A DNA stretch of 64,000 bases from Lindgomyces ingoldianus. Its lineage: Eukaryota > Ascomycota > Dothideomycetes > Pleosporales > Lindgomycetaceae. How positions within the stretch are numbered: the stretch's first letter is position 1; each line of letters starts with the position of its first letter. The stretch is taken from NCBI RefSeq assembly GCF_010093535.1, contig NW_022985195.1, positions 133,200 to 197,199 on the forward strand. Reading direction: 5' to 3'. The notes under the pieces were generated by a model. The model saw only the letters and a list, made by a program, of their open reading frames with translations. It did not search any database and was not told the origin of the DNA. Below are positions 47,677 to 58,383 of this stretch, piece by piece. A program made the translations under genes and the position numbers.

Positions 47677-48256
47677 TAAAGAGTAGTGCCTTGAAGGAAG
47701 ACATTTTGGGGGATGGAGTCCATGGGATTGCATAAGTGAGGAACAGTTGCACGGCTGAGGAATAGCACACATGAAGAAAGCTTACTATTGCAATAGAATG
47801 TACGAAGACCTTAGCACACAATAGCCTAATTTCAATTTGCATTGGAGCTGCTCACGCCATCTATATTCCTTTCTCTTCTTAATTGTATGAGTGTTTCAAA
47901 GCGCCACCTTCGTTCCTACTATTGTCCATTTTCAGTGTCTTCTTTTGGCCTATGCATATGTATTTAGTAACGCCATCCGCATCACACCATGCTCGCGTGG
48001 CATGCAACTGCCTAAGGAAGCTAGTCCATCCAAATCCGTCCTGGCCTGCGGGGTAGTCCACATGAGAATTGACCATTAGGGCGGCGTCATGTGTGCATTT
48101 CCAATGGTTAGTAATGCTCATCTTAACACTATATTAACTTCACTCCTCTTATTATTGCTCCCATCCCTTGAATCCTACCCAGAATCCCCATCTTGCAACC
48201 CCTCGGCCTCCCCAGCTCCCACTCCGAAACCCCCGAAACCCCCCAGCCTTCCCATC
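47677..48256. promoter_or_regulatory. Intergenic, presumed isochorismatase promoter and leader
   Basis: The last 150 bases are C+T-rich, typical of fungal 5' leaders, but stay open in frame with the next gene from an ATG at 48089. Confidence 0.4.
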
Positions 48257-49056
48257 ATGCCCCCACCCTCCTTCCGGGCCCTCCTCGGCATTCCCGCCTC
48301 AAGCGCATCTCCATCCGATCCCTCCACCGCGCTCATCATCATCGACGCGCAAAACGAATACGCGCACGGGAAGCTCAAAGTCACAAATGCAGAGGCGAGT
48401 GGGAAAGTGATTGCATCGCTATTAGAGAAGTTTCGGAAGGGGCGCGGGAAGATTGTGCATGTTTTGCATAAGACACCGAATGGGGCGCCGATTTTTACGC
48501 CCGGGACGCAGTTGGCGGAGGAGTTTGGGGGACTGAGGAAGGCGGTGAGTGTTTTGGGAGATTTCTTCTGATTTATTCTTGTTTCAATTTTTCAGGATGG
48601 TAGGATCGAGTTTGAATATCATGTGAGCTTGTGCGAAAAGATGTAGACACTCTAGTGCAACTGTATTAGCCTTAGGTGTTGTTGTTGAGAGAGTACGAGC
48701 TCGAAATTTATGTGGATAAGCTGATGATGAGAATCATATAGGACGGCGAAGATCTCATCTGGAAACAACACCCCGGTTCCTTCGCAGACACACCCCTAGA
48801 CACCATCCTCAAATCCTCCGATATCAAAAAAGTTGTGCTAGTAGGCTACATGGCGCACGTCTGCATCTCTACCACCGCAAGGGAGGCAGTGCAAAGAGGT
48901 TACGATGTTGTACTTGTCGAGGACGCCATTGGGGATCGTGACATTCCGGCTCTGGGGGGAGAGGAAACTGTGTTAGGGGAGGAGGTGACGAGGGTGGTTT
49001 TGGCGGAGTTGGCAGATGTTTTTGGGACGGTTGTGCAGAGTAGGGATGTTGTGTGA
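48257..49056 (+). CDS. Isochorismatase-family cysteine hydrolase
   Basis: Exons 48257-48544 and 48742-49056 give 200 residues, normal for the family. The catalytic triad is present: Asp in [15 protein letters not shown], Lys in [13 protein letters not shown], Cys in [26 protein letters not shown] follows. Members hydrolyse isochorismate, nicotinamide-like amides or related substrates, so the substrate is open. The intron is 197 nt (48545-48741); it contains a possible 27-nt in-frame exon 48596-48622 (DGRIEFEYH) with its own AG and GT. The start MPPPSF is chosen by family length; an upstream in-frame ATG at 48089 or 48104 would add a leucine-rich, signal-like leader ([16 protein letters not shown]) and a Pro-rich linker. 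Confidence 0.88.
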
Positions 49057-51020
49057 ATGAGTGGAGTGGGATGGGGCGTTGCAGCCCAGTATATATTCAA
49101 AGGATTTCAAAGATGGAAAATATTCTCGATCTCTCCCCATCTTGTGTATTTAAAACCCTGCACCTATGCCAAACTAATGCTTAAAAACAACGTTCTCGTT
49201 CACCATGAGCACGTTCAACTATTGCTAGCCCTCAATGTATACTGCGTAAATCGTAGCATCGAAGAGTCCAACACCAGAAGGCACGCAATCTAGTCCTTGA
49301 AACTTTAGGTACCTTAGCCGCCGAGAGCTGCGGGAATGTACGTGGTTCGACAAACTAGGCGTTGGGATTAGTGAATTGTGGAAGGAGGGCTGCAGAATAA
49401 GTAAGAAAGATAGGTGGAGATGCGAGTGCGGAAGGATCTCGTTTGACTGATGATGTGGTTGGAAACGAGAGAGTTGTAAGGAAAAGGGCGGACATGCACC
49501 TTGGGTACTTTACCTGTCCGGAAAATGTGGGAATGTCGTAACAGAGTTGCACTATACCGGCTTCAAGTTTGATGGAATTAGCCATCGATACCAATAGTAT
49601 ATCTACCTACTATTAGAGCCTCACCTTTCTCAAACCTCTCTTTCCTCAAGGTTTTCTGCAGGCATAAAGATCTGGAACATGGTCTTGGCGCCATGCAGCA
49701 CTAAGATTATTCTCTGCCGCTGATGTTTAGGTGGAAACAAACCAAAAATTCAAATTTCATAACCATTTCAGGAGAAAGAATTGTCAGTGGCATGCTTAGA
49801 GTACTCTGGGCGTTTCTTGATCCTTAATCTGACAGAGAATGCAGAGGCGAAAAGTGTTGAATGCAGTATAGATGGTGCATGGATGGAAATCGGGATGAAT
49901 ATGAGAGGCAAGGAAATGGATAATCTCTTCTAGATATTCGCAACAGAAACAAACGTGTCATGGTTACACTCAGACAGATTAGATACTCGGTAACCAAAGC
50001 TGTGAAGTGGTGAGGGACATTAAATTATATATATGGGTGCACACGCCCTCACCTGCAGTTCAAAAGTGGAAACTTTAAAATTCGAAGAGGGGCAAGCGCC
50101 ACGGAATGAATGGAGGAGAAGGGTATACCTATCTGCCGACTGTGCTACTTAGGCACAGCTCTCTTATTATTTACTCCACGTGTACGTACTAGCCACTCAG
50201 GCCCTCTGCACTGCCCACTTAGCTGTCTGCCACAGACCCATTACAAAGTGCTCCTCGCCCTCTTACCCCAGGAAACTTCGCCACTTTATCTTAAATTGAT
50301 GTCGCTGAAGTTCATCGTAAACGACCACGAAAGTTTCCCTAAGCTGATCTGACGGCGTATCTAGCCCAAAATGCCAACCAGATCACAGCACCTCTCAACG
50401 ACAAGACAAATCCTTTCTTGTTGGTCTTCAGGGTCAGATATTGATGTTAAGATGGTGAGCAGCTTTTTGAAATATTGAGATGGTGTACAAGGCAGTACTA
50501 GGGAATATGGCTACCTTCAAGACGCCAGGCTTCGTTGACCATCTTTCAAAAGTTATCATCAAGGGTTACCAAACTCATATCTCTCAATACGGTTATAGAA
50601 TTATCGAAGCTCAATCACATATTCATCTTCATGAGATGTCTCATATTGGGATCGCAAATTGAATAACTACACGCCATAAAGGCCTCGACTGATTTAATCT
50701 AGCCAACTCATGACTGCAAATCACGTTCCCCTCAACCCTTCGTGATGCGCCGCTGCCTTGTCTCCATTATCGCAATTACCATTTCCGTCAAACATTCCTC
50801 AAATACCTTCCTTGAGCATTGGAGCAGTAGCATTACGCGGGTGCCTGATAGTGACCACCACGTCTGAATAATTTGTGAGGTCTTCAGCGTTCTCCTGGCA
50901 CCCCGTAGGTTCTCTCTAAACAAATTAATGTACTGCTCCAGCTTATTTGCTAAGCGTGCCTTCTTAGGGCCAAGTAAGGCTAGAAGTAGATAAAATAAGA
51001 AGCTGATTCACTATTCTGTT
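49057..51020. other. No supported gene; weak frames
   Basis: A minus frame 49594-49355 (MANSIKLEAGIVQLCYDIPT) ends near a GTAAAG donor-like site and could be a lone first exon. Plus frames 50110-50352 and 50480-50662 are unrecognised. Confidence 0.3.
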
Positions 51021-51430
51021 CTAGTGATAGATAGGACTGTGGCGCTTGTCGCAGCTAAAGCGGATATATTCTATGGAGCCCCACTCACTTAGGCGCACTG
51101 GATTAGGCGTAAAAACTATGTATAACCTAGCTCTTAACTTCTTATCTATCCCTTCCACAAGCTGTGATTGCAAGAGGTGCTTTAGCAAAGCTAGAAGAAC
51201 AATTATCATTAATTATAACGAGTTATAGTCCTCTATAACTAAGTATCTGCAGCTACAACGCAACCTAGATTGCTAGAGGGCTATATCTTTTTTTCACTTA
51301 GAGTTAGATAATATCCGCGACTATATTAGCAAGGGGTTCTCTAGAGCCCCTAGAAACACCAGTTACTGCAGTAACTACTCTGAACAGTAGCTCTGCCCTT
51401 CGTTAACTTAGCTGTAACTTTTACAGCCTG
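51021..51430 (+). pseudogene. hAT transposase C-terminal fragment
   Basis: YNLALNFLSIPSTSCDCKRC followed by FSKARRTIIINYNEL is the hAT dimerisation domain (FLSIPATSCDCERxFSKARR). LQLQRNLDC, stop, RAISFF follows. No TIR or duplication could be assigned to this copy. Confidence 0.75.
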
Positions 51431-51436
51431 TAAGGC

Positions 51437-51672
51437 CAGAGCTTCCAACGGTCCGTACAAAGTGAACTGTAACGTTCACGTGTTTAGTATGAACATGCTG
51501 AGTTTGGAAGCTGCACTGTACGTTTAATAATGCCCTAGGTACAGTACATAGTATAGGTTGCATTACCATTTTAGGAAATCTGTATAGTGATTCTAGAGAA
51601 GTAGGAGGGCTCTAGTAAGCAGTAGGCGTATAGGCAGCATTTAGGGGGTTTTCTAGAACTCTGATTATGTTT
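51437..51672 (+). mobile_element. hAT element copy C, 5' end only
   Basis: CAGAGCTTCCAACGGTCCGT and the next 230 bases align with the left end of copy A (GTACAAAGTGA, TCACGTGTT, AGAGAAGTAGGAGGGCTCT). It stops abruptly at the promoter-like module; the right end is absent. Confidence 0.75.
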
Positions 51673-51690
51673 GCAGTAGTCACGCATGGC

Positions 51691-52427
51691 CAACGCTTCC
51701 AACAGTCCGTAGTACGTTACGATTGAGCTTTTTTCTGCCAGTAACTTCTCGATTTGGTAGTACGTACGTACGTAAACGGTGGATTGATTGGCAGGTACGT
51801 AGCGTAGCAGTTACGGTTCAAAATCCTAGTACGTCTGTACTTCTCACCAACTGTATTAACGTAGTATGGTAGGTACGTCCCGGATCAACTGTTTTTCCGC
51901 CCCTGGATAAAGTCTCCCAGCTTGCTTAATTCACTCTCTACAACCTTATGACGTAACTAGTTCTTTTGAAGCTGCAGAGCCTTAATTGTATTAACCCTAA
52001 GAGAGTTCCTGTCAATTGTAATTGTCCGCTGGCCCCTGGAGAAGGCTCTCTTACAGTCGCAGCTTGTAGAGGGTATACAGAGGAAATCGAGGGCGATTTT
52101 GAAAAGTGTGGGGTAGGAGTGACGGCTAACTTCGAGCCACCGCCATTTAGCCGACTGATCAGGATGAGGTGCTACAGACTGTAGAGTTTTACGCGATTGT
52201 TACCCTAAATTGCGACCTTAAACAACACTCCTGACGCGATGGCTAATCGGGTCTAAAAACAGGTTGAAAACCTCCCAAAATATGACCTCTCAGTCCCGTA
52301 CTACGGTACGTACCCGGCAATTCACTGTCCGTACAGTACGGCTCCAAAAACGACTACGTTTGTACGGCTCACGTGACAGGTACGTTAACGTACTACGTCT
52401 ACGTACTACGGACTGTTGGAAGCGTTG
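51691..52427. mobile_element. 737-bp hAT-type MITE
   Basis: Perfect 27-bp inverted ends starting CAACGCTTCCAACAGTCCGT and an exact 8-bp duplication CGCATGGC (51683-51690, 52428-52435). Subterminal sequence is packed with GTACG/CGTAC motifs, likely transposase-binding repeats. No coding capacity, no RIP signature. The module at 40.6 kb shows the unoccupied site. Confidence 0.93.
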
Positions 52428-52435
52428 CGCATGGC

Positions 52436-52575
52436 TCACACCATAGTCGCATGCATTCTCACGATGGTCTCATGTTGACAAGACTTACCCCTTTTCTTGC
52501 ACATATATAGACTTCTAGGTGCACTCCTCTAGCAATCAATCCAGTTCCTTATATCTCTGTGCTCCCACAAGCTTC
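52436..52575 (+). promoter_or_regulatory. Promoter-like dispersed module, copy 3
   Basis: ATAGTCGCATGCATTCTCAC, CAAGACTTACCCCTTTTCTT, GCACATATATAGACTTCT and AATCAATCCAGTTCCTTATA match copy 1 in order. Its left part lies before the MITE (51670-51690). No gene follows. Confidence 0.55.
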
Positions 52576-53810
52576 ACAAATTAGCTAAAAAATTTATAAG
52601 AACACCTAACTCTCTTTCTAAGTGTATTAATCCATCTACCTACCGTCTGTTCTCTTAAAAATCCCTATTACTAGCTATTTTTCATTAAAGTGTTATTTAT
52701 TAACATGCTGTAGTGGTTCATTCGTGTTCGATGCATGGTGTTGGGTTGTTTTTTTTGATTGTCCTCCTCCCTCTTGCCTCGAGGTTGTATCAGGTCTCTC
52801 CCTAGAGATGCATACATCATAGGACTGCTAACCTAATATTACCCTAAACCCCTTTTTTTCTAAGGCCCTGATGTTGGATCGGGCCCTGCAGCTTTGACAA
52901 AGGGTTTCACAGAATTCAAAACGCTCTTAGACCGCCAAAACTGTCTTACGACGGGCGAGTTTCTGAAAAGCATTAAGATGAGGAGTGCCCTATTGTAGAC
53001 AATATTCCGGCTTCGGAGGTTATCGAGTCTATCTTTAGATTGAGAAATAGTCATGGCGAAAAGGTTATTCAATAGCTCACGGTGCTCACCCCCCAGGATA
53101 TCTAACGGCAACTGTTTTGCTGGTCAGACAAAAATCTTCATTAACAAAGCGAGACTTCTAGAAATACTCCCAGGGTTAGCTAGATCAAACAACATACAAT
53201 CTATGGTGTGCTTGCACAAGACCGCAAGTGTGACTACTGCGCTGAAGGCTCGCTAGGAGGAACTGGCTTTGTTGGACCTGAATTCCAACTATACATCGGA
53301 GTAATATGAAATATGACATTTGTAAAGCAGATTTTAAAAAGACACCAGCTGAATGGGGCATTATACTATCTATAAGGTCATTCTGAACAAGTTCGTCATC
53401 CTAAGAGGAAAGCAGTAGGTACTGAATTTCATCCCATTGCTTGCCCCACACCAATTTCCAGAACATACACTTAACCTCATTCCATTTTAGCCCTTCTTTG
53501 CCGCTTTCAGATTGTTCAGATTGTTCAGATTGTTCCGGGGGGCGTTTCATGCGCCCATATTGTGTCGTTTCTGGAATTCCAATTACAAGCCTCAATTTAG
53601 ATGTGTTCACGGACGGTCCATTTTACCGGTAGGTAACCCCGCCCAGACATATAATATTAACAACGGCACATCACCACTTCCACCATCGGTAAATAGAACA
53701 ACGTCGCATACTTAAATACCGACTGTTTGCACATCCTGGGTCAAGCCTGCACCATTACCGGGCACACGATTTTCTCTTTTCCGACTTCGCAGGTGCTAAT
53801 TCGAGTCGCA
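52576..53810. other. No supported gene
   Basis: Weak frames overlap at 53111-52860 (minus) and 53053-53256 (plus). 53506-53535 repeats AGATTGTTC three times. The last 150 bases are the presumed promoter of the next gene. Confidence 0.4.
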
Positions 53811-54617
53811 ATGGTTTTCCCTACAATGGGAGCCGTCTTCGGGACCATCGCAATACTCTCAGGAACTACTATTTTTGTCTCAGCCGTGGATTGCACTCGT
53901 GAGGGTTTGCTTACTGCAGCGCAAAGCTACATCACAGCTCAGACTTCTGGCAAGATCGATGGTCTAAAACTCTCGGCAAGCAACTTCACCTACCAATTCA
54001 ATAACAAAGCCGCCGATATCTCCAAAGGACAACTGTCCCAAGCTCTCAAACTCGACCTCAACCGCACTTCTGCTGACACTGTCGCTTGCGCAAGCTACAC
54101 AATGTTCATCTCGACTTCTGGCTCGAAGCCGTATGTAGTTGGCACACAAATCAGACACAAGGACAACAACACCGACGAGATTGCGATTATCGACACCATT
54201 TCCGCAACGACAGGGGACCTTTTCTTCAACGCCAAGGACACTCTCAAATATATCCAAGCTGAAGACTGGACCGCCATCCCTGCAACAGGTCGCCCGTCCC
54301 GTGAGCTTCTCAAGAAAGTTGGCGACGGGTACCTGGACATGTGGACCGATGCGAAAGCTGCTGATTCAATCCCGTGGGGCACCAACTGTGAGAGGGTTGA
54401 AGGGTCGAAGCTGACGAAGCCGTGTGGTGGATCTCTGCCACACGGTGGGAGCTCGAAGCAGAATGGAATGCGGAGATATGTTATTGATGAGACACTTGGG
54501 AGTGTTGATGTTTTGTGTCAATTTGATTCTTTAGGACCTTGGCCTGACAGCCATGAGGTTAGGGTAGTTGATGGGAAGGTTAAATACGTGCACACTATCA
54601 CGGTCATGTCAAAGTGA
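53811..54617 (+). CDS. Secreted DUF8021-like protein
   Basis: Intronless, 268 residues. The ATG at 53811 starts a signal peptide ([20 protein letters not shown] then IFVSA), although the frame is open upstream to 53727. The mature protein begins [20 protein letters not shown] and continues [70 protein letters not shown] and [18 protein letters not shown]. This is the pattern of the fungal DUF8021 family of extracellular proteins of unknown function. Paired cysteines around CTR, CAS, NCE, PCG and LCQ are kept. The composition is normal, and the K-family element begins 225 bp downstream. Confidence 0.9.
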   Translation: MVFPTMGAVFGTIAILSGTTIFVSAVDCTREGLLTAAQSYITAQTSGKIDGLKLSASNFTYQFNNKAADISKGQLSQALKLDLNRTSADTVACASYTMFISTSGSKPYVVGTQIRHKDNNTDEIAIIDTISATTGDLFFNAKDTLKYIQAEDWTAIPATGRPSRELLKKVGDGYLDMWTDAKAADSIPWGTNCERVEGSKLTKPCGGSLPHGGSSKQNGMRRYVIDETLGSVDVLCQFDSLGPWPDSHEVRVVDGKVKYVHTITVMSK

Positions 54618-55250
54618 AAATAGACGGGGTTGCGAAAAGCGAAAAGAATTTGAGATCAAACTTCAAATACAATATACGCGCGTTGGCACGTTCGTTTTTC
54701 TTGGGCTTCTGATACAGTATATTGGTCCTTCAATAAAACATAGAAAATACTACAGTGAGGGTAGTACTTATGATCTCACACTTCTAGACTATGTTCTGCA
54801 ATGTACGAAGGCGGTAGACATAGTGGGCGTGTTGAGGAGCGCTTATCTCAGCTAGCTCAGCCGGGGTGATGAGAGAACCAAGGACGCTGCCCCAAACAGA
54901 GTATGGCCTAGGGTTAGCAGTTTCTAACCCCTGTAGCTAGAGTTTCTCCTATTAGGTATCTAAGAAATTTTTATAATTTTCTTTATAAAGCACTCTAGTT
55001 TAAGAGTATAATAATAAAATTAGATTTAACGTATTTCACAAGCAAACAGTCTATACAGCCAGCTGCTAAAAGACTAGTTCCCCAAGCCACCAACACAAGC
55101 CCCACGCATTCTACCTAGCATTATTGCATTGTAATTGTATGTTAACTATATAGTAATTTAATGCAATTTTAAGATTTCTAGTATTATAATATACTTAGTA
55201 TTTAGTCTAGTACCTACGCGCGCGCTGTACAGGTAATAGGTGTTAAGGCA

Positions 55251-56107
55251 TAACGTACACCACAGGCGAGTTGCTTACACACCTAAGTTGCTTACTTTTA
55301 CTAAGACCCTACTAAACTACTTTTTTTACACTAATGCATTTCTAATAACACTACTTAGGTGTGCTAAAAAAAAATATTAAATATAGCTTACATTTTAGGC
55401 TTTTAAATAAAACATAACACTTTTAAAGTAACTGTTAGATTGAAGCACTGTTTCTAGGCTTCCTGAGATGAATGATGGGTTTTGATATGATGTATGGGAT
55501 GATGATTGATTGTATTGATTTATCGATCCTTTTTCTGCTCTACTCGTGTTGCTCGGCTTTTTGTTTTGCCGATCCGAGTCCCTCGCGCACTTGCCCTATG
55601 CGCGACCAGCTTGCAACATGCTGCAATTTGCTGCAAAATGCTGCAAAATGCTGTAACATGCTGCAAAATGCTGTAACATGCTGCAAAATGCTGCAACATA
55701 CTGTTCGAGCTTATTGCTCGTACTATGTAGCAGCTTTCGTCAAGCGTTCCTCCTGTCTTGACAGTAGGTGCGCATATCTGACAATAGCTTAAGTATATAC
55801 TTAATAATTACTTACTTTTTATTATTATTTAGCCTTTATAAGTTAGCTATAAAATTAGCTTATAAAAGTTATTTAGTATATTAGTTATTTATTATTTTTT
55901 AAAAGACCTTATACATAGCTGCAGCATGTTACTTTAAAAGTGTTATATTTTATTTAAAAGCTTAAAGTGTAAGCTATATTTAATATTTTTTTAGCACATC
56001 TAAGTAGTGTTATTAGAAATGCATTAGTGTAAAAAAAGTAGTTTAGTAGAGTCTTAGCAAAAGTAAGCAACTTAGGTGTATAAGCAACTTGCCTATAGTG
56101 TACGTTA
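55251..56107. mobile_element. Fold-back element with 180-bp inverted repeats
   Basis: Left arm 55251-55432 and right arm 55928-56107 are inverted copies, starting TAACGTACAC and ending GTGTACGTTA, with differences that are mostly transitions. TA at each edge could be the target duplication. The 495-bp centre is G+C-richer, not RIP-like, and holds a decamer repeat. A 106-codon frame (55472-55792) there is repeat-driven and probably not a gene. Confidence 0.85.
55611..55703. repeat. Decamer tandem repeat ATGCTGCAAA/ATGCTGTAAC
   Basis: About nine 10-bp units in the centre of the fold-back element. Confidence 0.88.
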
Positions 56108-56372
56108 TTTATATTTTAAATTTAGGTTAATAGTAGTTACTACTTTTCTAACTAGAAATTAACAACTAGTAGACTAGATTTCTTAGAATTTTATAAGCTT
56201 TTAATAAATCTAGTCTAAAGTAGCTTCTAAATCTTTAAAGTTCTTAAACAACAGCTAGCTAAGTTAAATATATAGAAGTAATTACAATATCTTTAGCCTA
56301 ATATCTAGCTTAATAACTAGCAGCCTAGATATGTTAGAATTTTATAGACTCTCTAACAGAGCTAGTTTACAA

Positions 56373-56470
56373 CGTTCTAAAGCGCTAGTTCTAAGCAGGA
56401 AAAGGGTGAGAGGTGAAGGACCCACATTCACCCTGAGCCGGGTCACGTGGACCAATTTCACGTAAGACAT
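56373..56470. repeat. Dispersed repeat family X, partial
   Basis: AAGCGCTAGTTCTAAGCAGG, GGTGAAGGACCCACATTCAC and GTCACGTGGACCAATTTCAC match the copy at 37.0 kb. Confidence 0.7.
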
Positions 56471-57305
56471 AATCTACCCTCCAAATTCTGCAAAACTCAC
56501 ATTCCGACTACAATAATATCCTTTGCCGTGTTGTGCAAGAGCTCAAACCTGCGCCTGACCCAAATTCGTATCCTCTGCGTAGAAGTCTGGCAATTTCCTT
56601 CCCAACTAGTCTAGTCTTTTGGAGTTTTTACAAACTCGTTAAACCGATGCCTAGGGATGCAGAGAATGCTTTTCACTGACACCTCCCCTCCTTAGACTGC
56701 AATGCTGTTGTGGGAGCTTTGTGATTTCTGATACCCTGGTGGCACTTCAGAAGACGAGGAGCTACATTCCTCTGTAATAACTTGTTCAAAACCCTTAATT
56801 TTGTCCTCTAGTCGCAGCTTATCTAACGTGTTTAGAGGAGCTCTAGCAGCTACCATCTAGCGATGCACCGGATTTATGTTGTCCAGAGAATGAGGGCCTA
56901 TTGAGACAGCTTAAAGCCCCTCAGGATGCCTCTGGTACTCCTACCGCCCCTTCCTTACTTGGGCGCCCGAGACGATTGGACAGGCTTAGGCTCTGTCGCT
57001 CCAGGTTAAGCAGAAGTTGCCGATCGGCTAGCTTCATTACGTAGAATCTCTCCAGATCTATAGGTAAGAAGTTGGCGTAAGCCATCATGAGACATCAGTT
57101 GAAATTAGTTACCAATTGAACCCACCCCCCGCACCCTCTTTTACCAAAATGTCTTAAAACTGATGGCGTTTGTCACTTTGACTTGTCCTCTCCTTATTTT
57201 TAACATGTTTCGCATACACACCGTAACGTATTCGCCATTGAATTTCGGTAAGCTCAATTTTTTGGTGTGCAGAGTCCCGGGGCTGAATTCGAGCCAAACT
57301 TTGGG
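56471..57305. other. Intergenic, presumed promoter of the RING gene
   Basis: No gene or repeat recognised. Confidence 0.4.
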
Positions 57306-58383
57306 ATGCCAGTGTTGAGGCTGGCGAAATGTCCCCTCGCTACCATTCAGGACTCTTCTCTGCCCAACAGTTTTTTTCCCTCAAAAGAGACACTTCTCCT
57401 CAACGCACCACTTGAATATGCCGCCTCAATCCCTACGACCAGCTTCACACAAGCCCGATCAAACATAGCATACCGACAGGAACCCAACCGTACGATGGCT
57501 CACCTGATACCCCCTCTTTCTATTAGTAGAGGAGTCCTAAGCCCAAAAGTGACTTCTAAGGTGTCTCTAAATAAGTCCGCTGACGCTTCGAAAGGATCTA
57601 CCTGCGCCATATGTTATGAGCCTTTCGAGACCTGCGATGTACAGCCCACTCCTCCTGGTGCCCATGCGCTCTTCTTGACGCGATGCCGTCATGTCTTTGG
57701 CCGATCTTGTCTGTCTACTTGGATTCAATCAGGGCAGCAGAATTCCAACAAGTGTCCCTATTGCAGGGCAGAGCTTTCCCCCAAGATGTTCACTTCACTT
57801 GGGGATCGTCTCAATCTGACCTGGCTTGAGGACCACCGAAATAATGAGGATGTCGCCTGGCAGGGGTACCACGACGAGCTCAACCGAAGTTCGTCTGAGC
57901 ACTCTCGAAGTTCTTCACGTGGGCATCGTGAACATCACAACTGGGTGGAGGATGCTTATGGGTATGGTGATGACCCCGGCTGGTATGACTACTATTGGCC
58001 GCTTTATTCTGACGCACTGTAAGTATGCCTCGTAAAAAAAAAAAGGAGGAAGAATCATTTTTCTAACGCACACTAGCGACTCCACTTTCCTGCCCCCGAC
58101 GATTTCCGAACGCTCAACGCCACACCACAATGTTGTCCCTTCACTCTCAGCTGGAGCGCAAACAGGTTCCACATCGCCTGCATGGGAGGCTGATCTCGCT
58201 AATGGACTATCTGCATCATCGTTTGAATTCGGCTTCAACGCGTTCCCGAGAGCGATTCAACATCTACTAAGTCCAGCAATGATTGACGCGAATGTTGCTT
58301 ACAGGCAACGTGTGGTGGATCAGCTATTGCGGGACCATGAGCGGATGATCTGGGGGACCGAGCAAGTCAATAACTCAATCTGA
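57306..58383 (+). CDS. RING-finger protein, probable E3 ubiquitin ligase
   Basis: Exons 57306-58018 and 58077-58383 give 339 residues from the first in-frame ATG; an ATG at 57495 (276 residues, A at -3) is an equally possible start. The intron 58019-58076 (58 nt) has GTAAGT, TCTAAC and CTAG. The RING spans about residues 100-160: CAICYEPFETC, CRHVFGRSCLSTWI and CPYCRAEL. The fifth zinc ligand, normally Cys or His after VF, is Gly, as in some other fungal RING proteins. A Ser/His/Arg-rich stretch and an acidic aromatic stretch (DPGWYDYYWPLYSD) follow. Substrate and partner unknown. Confidence 0.85.

Larger units (their letters stand above)
54843..56372. mobile_element. K-family TIR element, truncated at the right
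   Basis: Starts TTATCTCAGCTAGCTCAGCC and follows the other two copies (AGAGTATGGCCTAGGGTTAG, then TCTAAGAAATTTTTATAATT). After an inserted fold-back element, 56108-56370 aligns with the 10.5-10.75 kb region of the small copy (AACTAGTAGAC, AATAACTAGCAGCCTAGATA). The right TIR is missing: the sequence passes into repeat X at about 56373. Confidence 0.85.

Noticed and set aside
53441..53632. Frame with SDCSDCSDCSGG repeat
   Set aside because: It comes from a 9-bp tandem repeat; no other coding support.
55472..55792. 106-codon Cys-rich frame with repeated CCNLLQN/CCKMLQ units
   Set aside because: It is produced by the decamer repeat in a transposon centre; no signal peptide, homology or promoter supports it.
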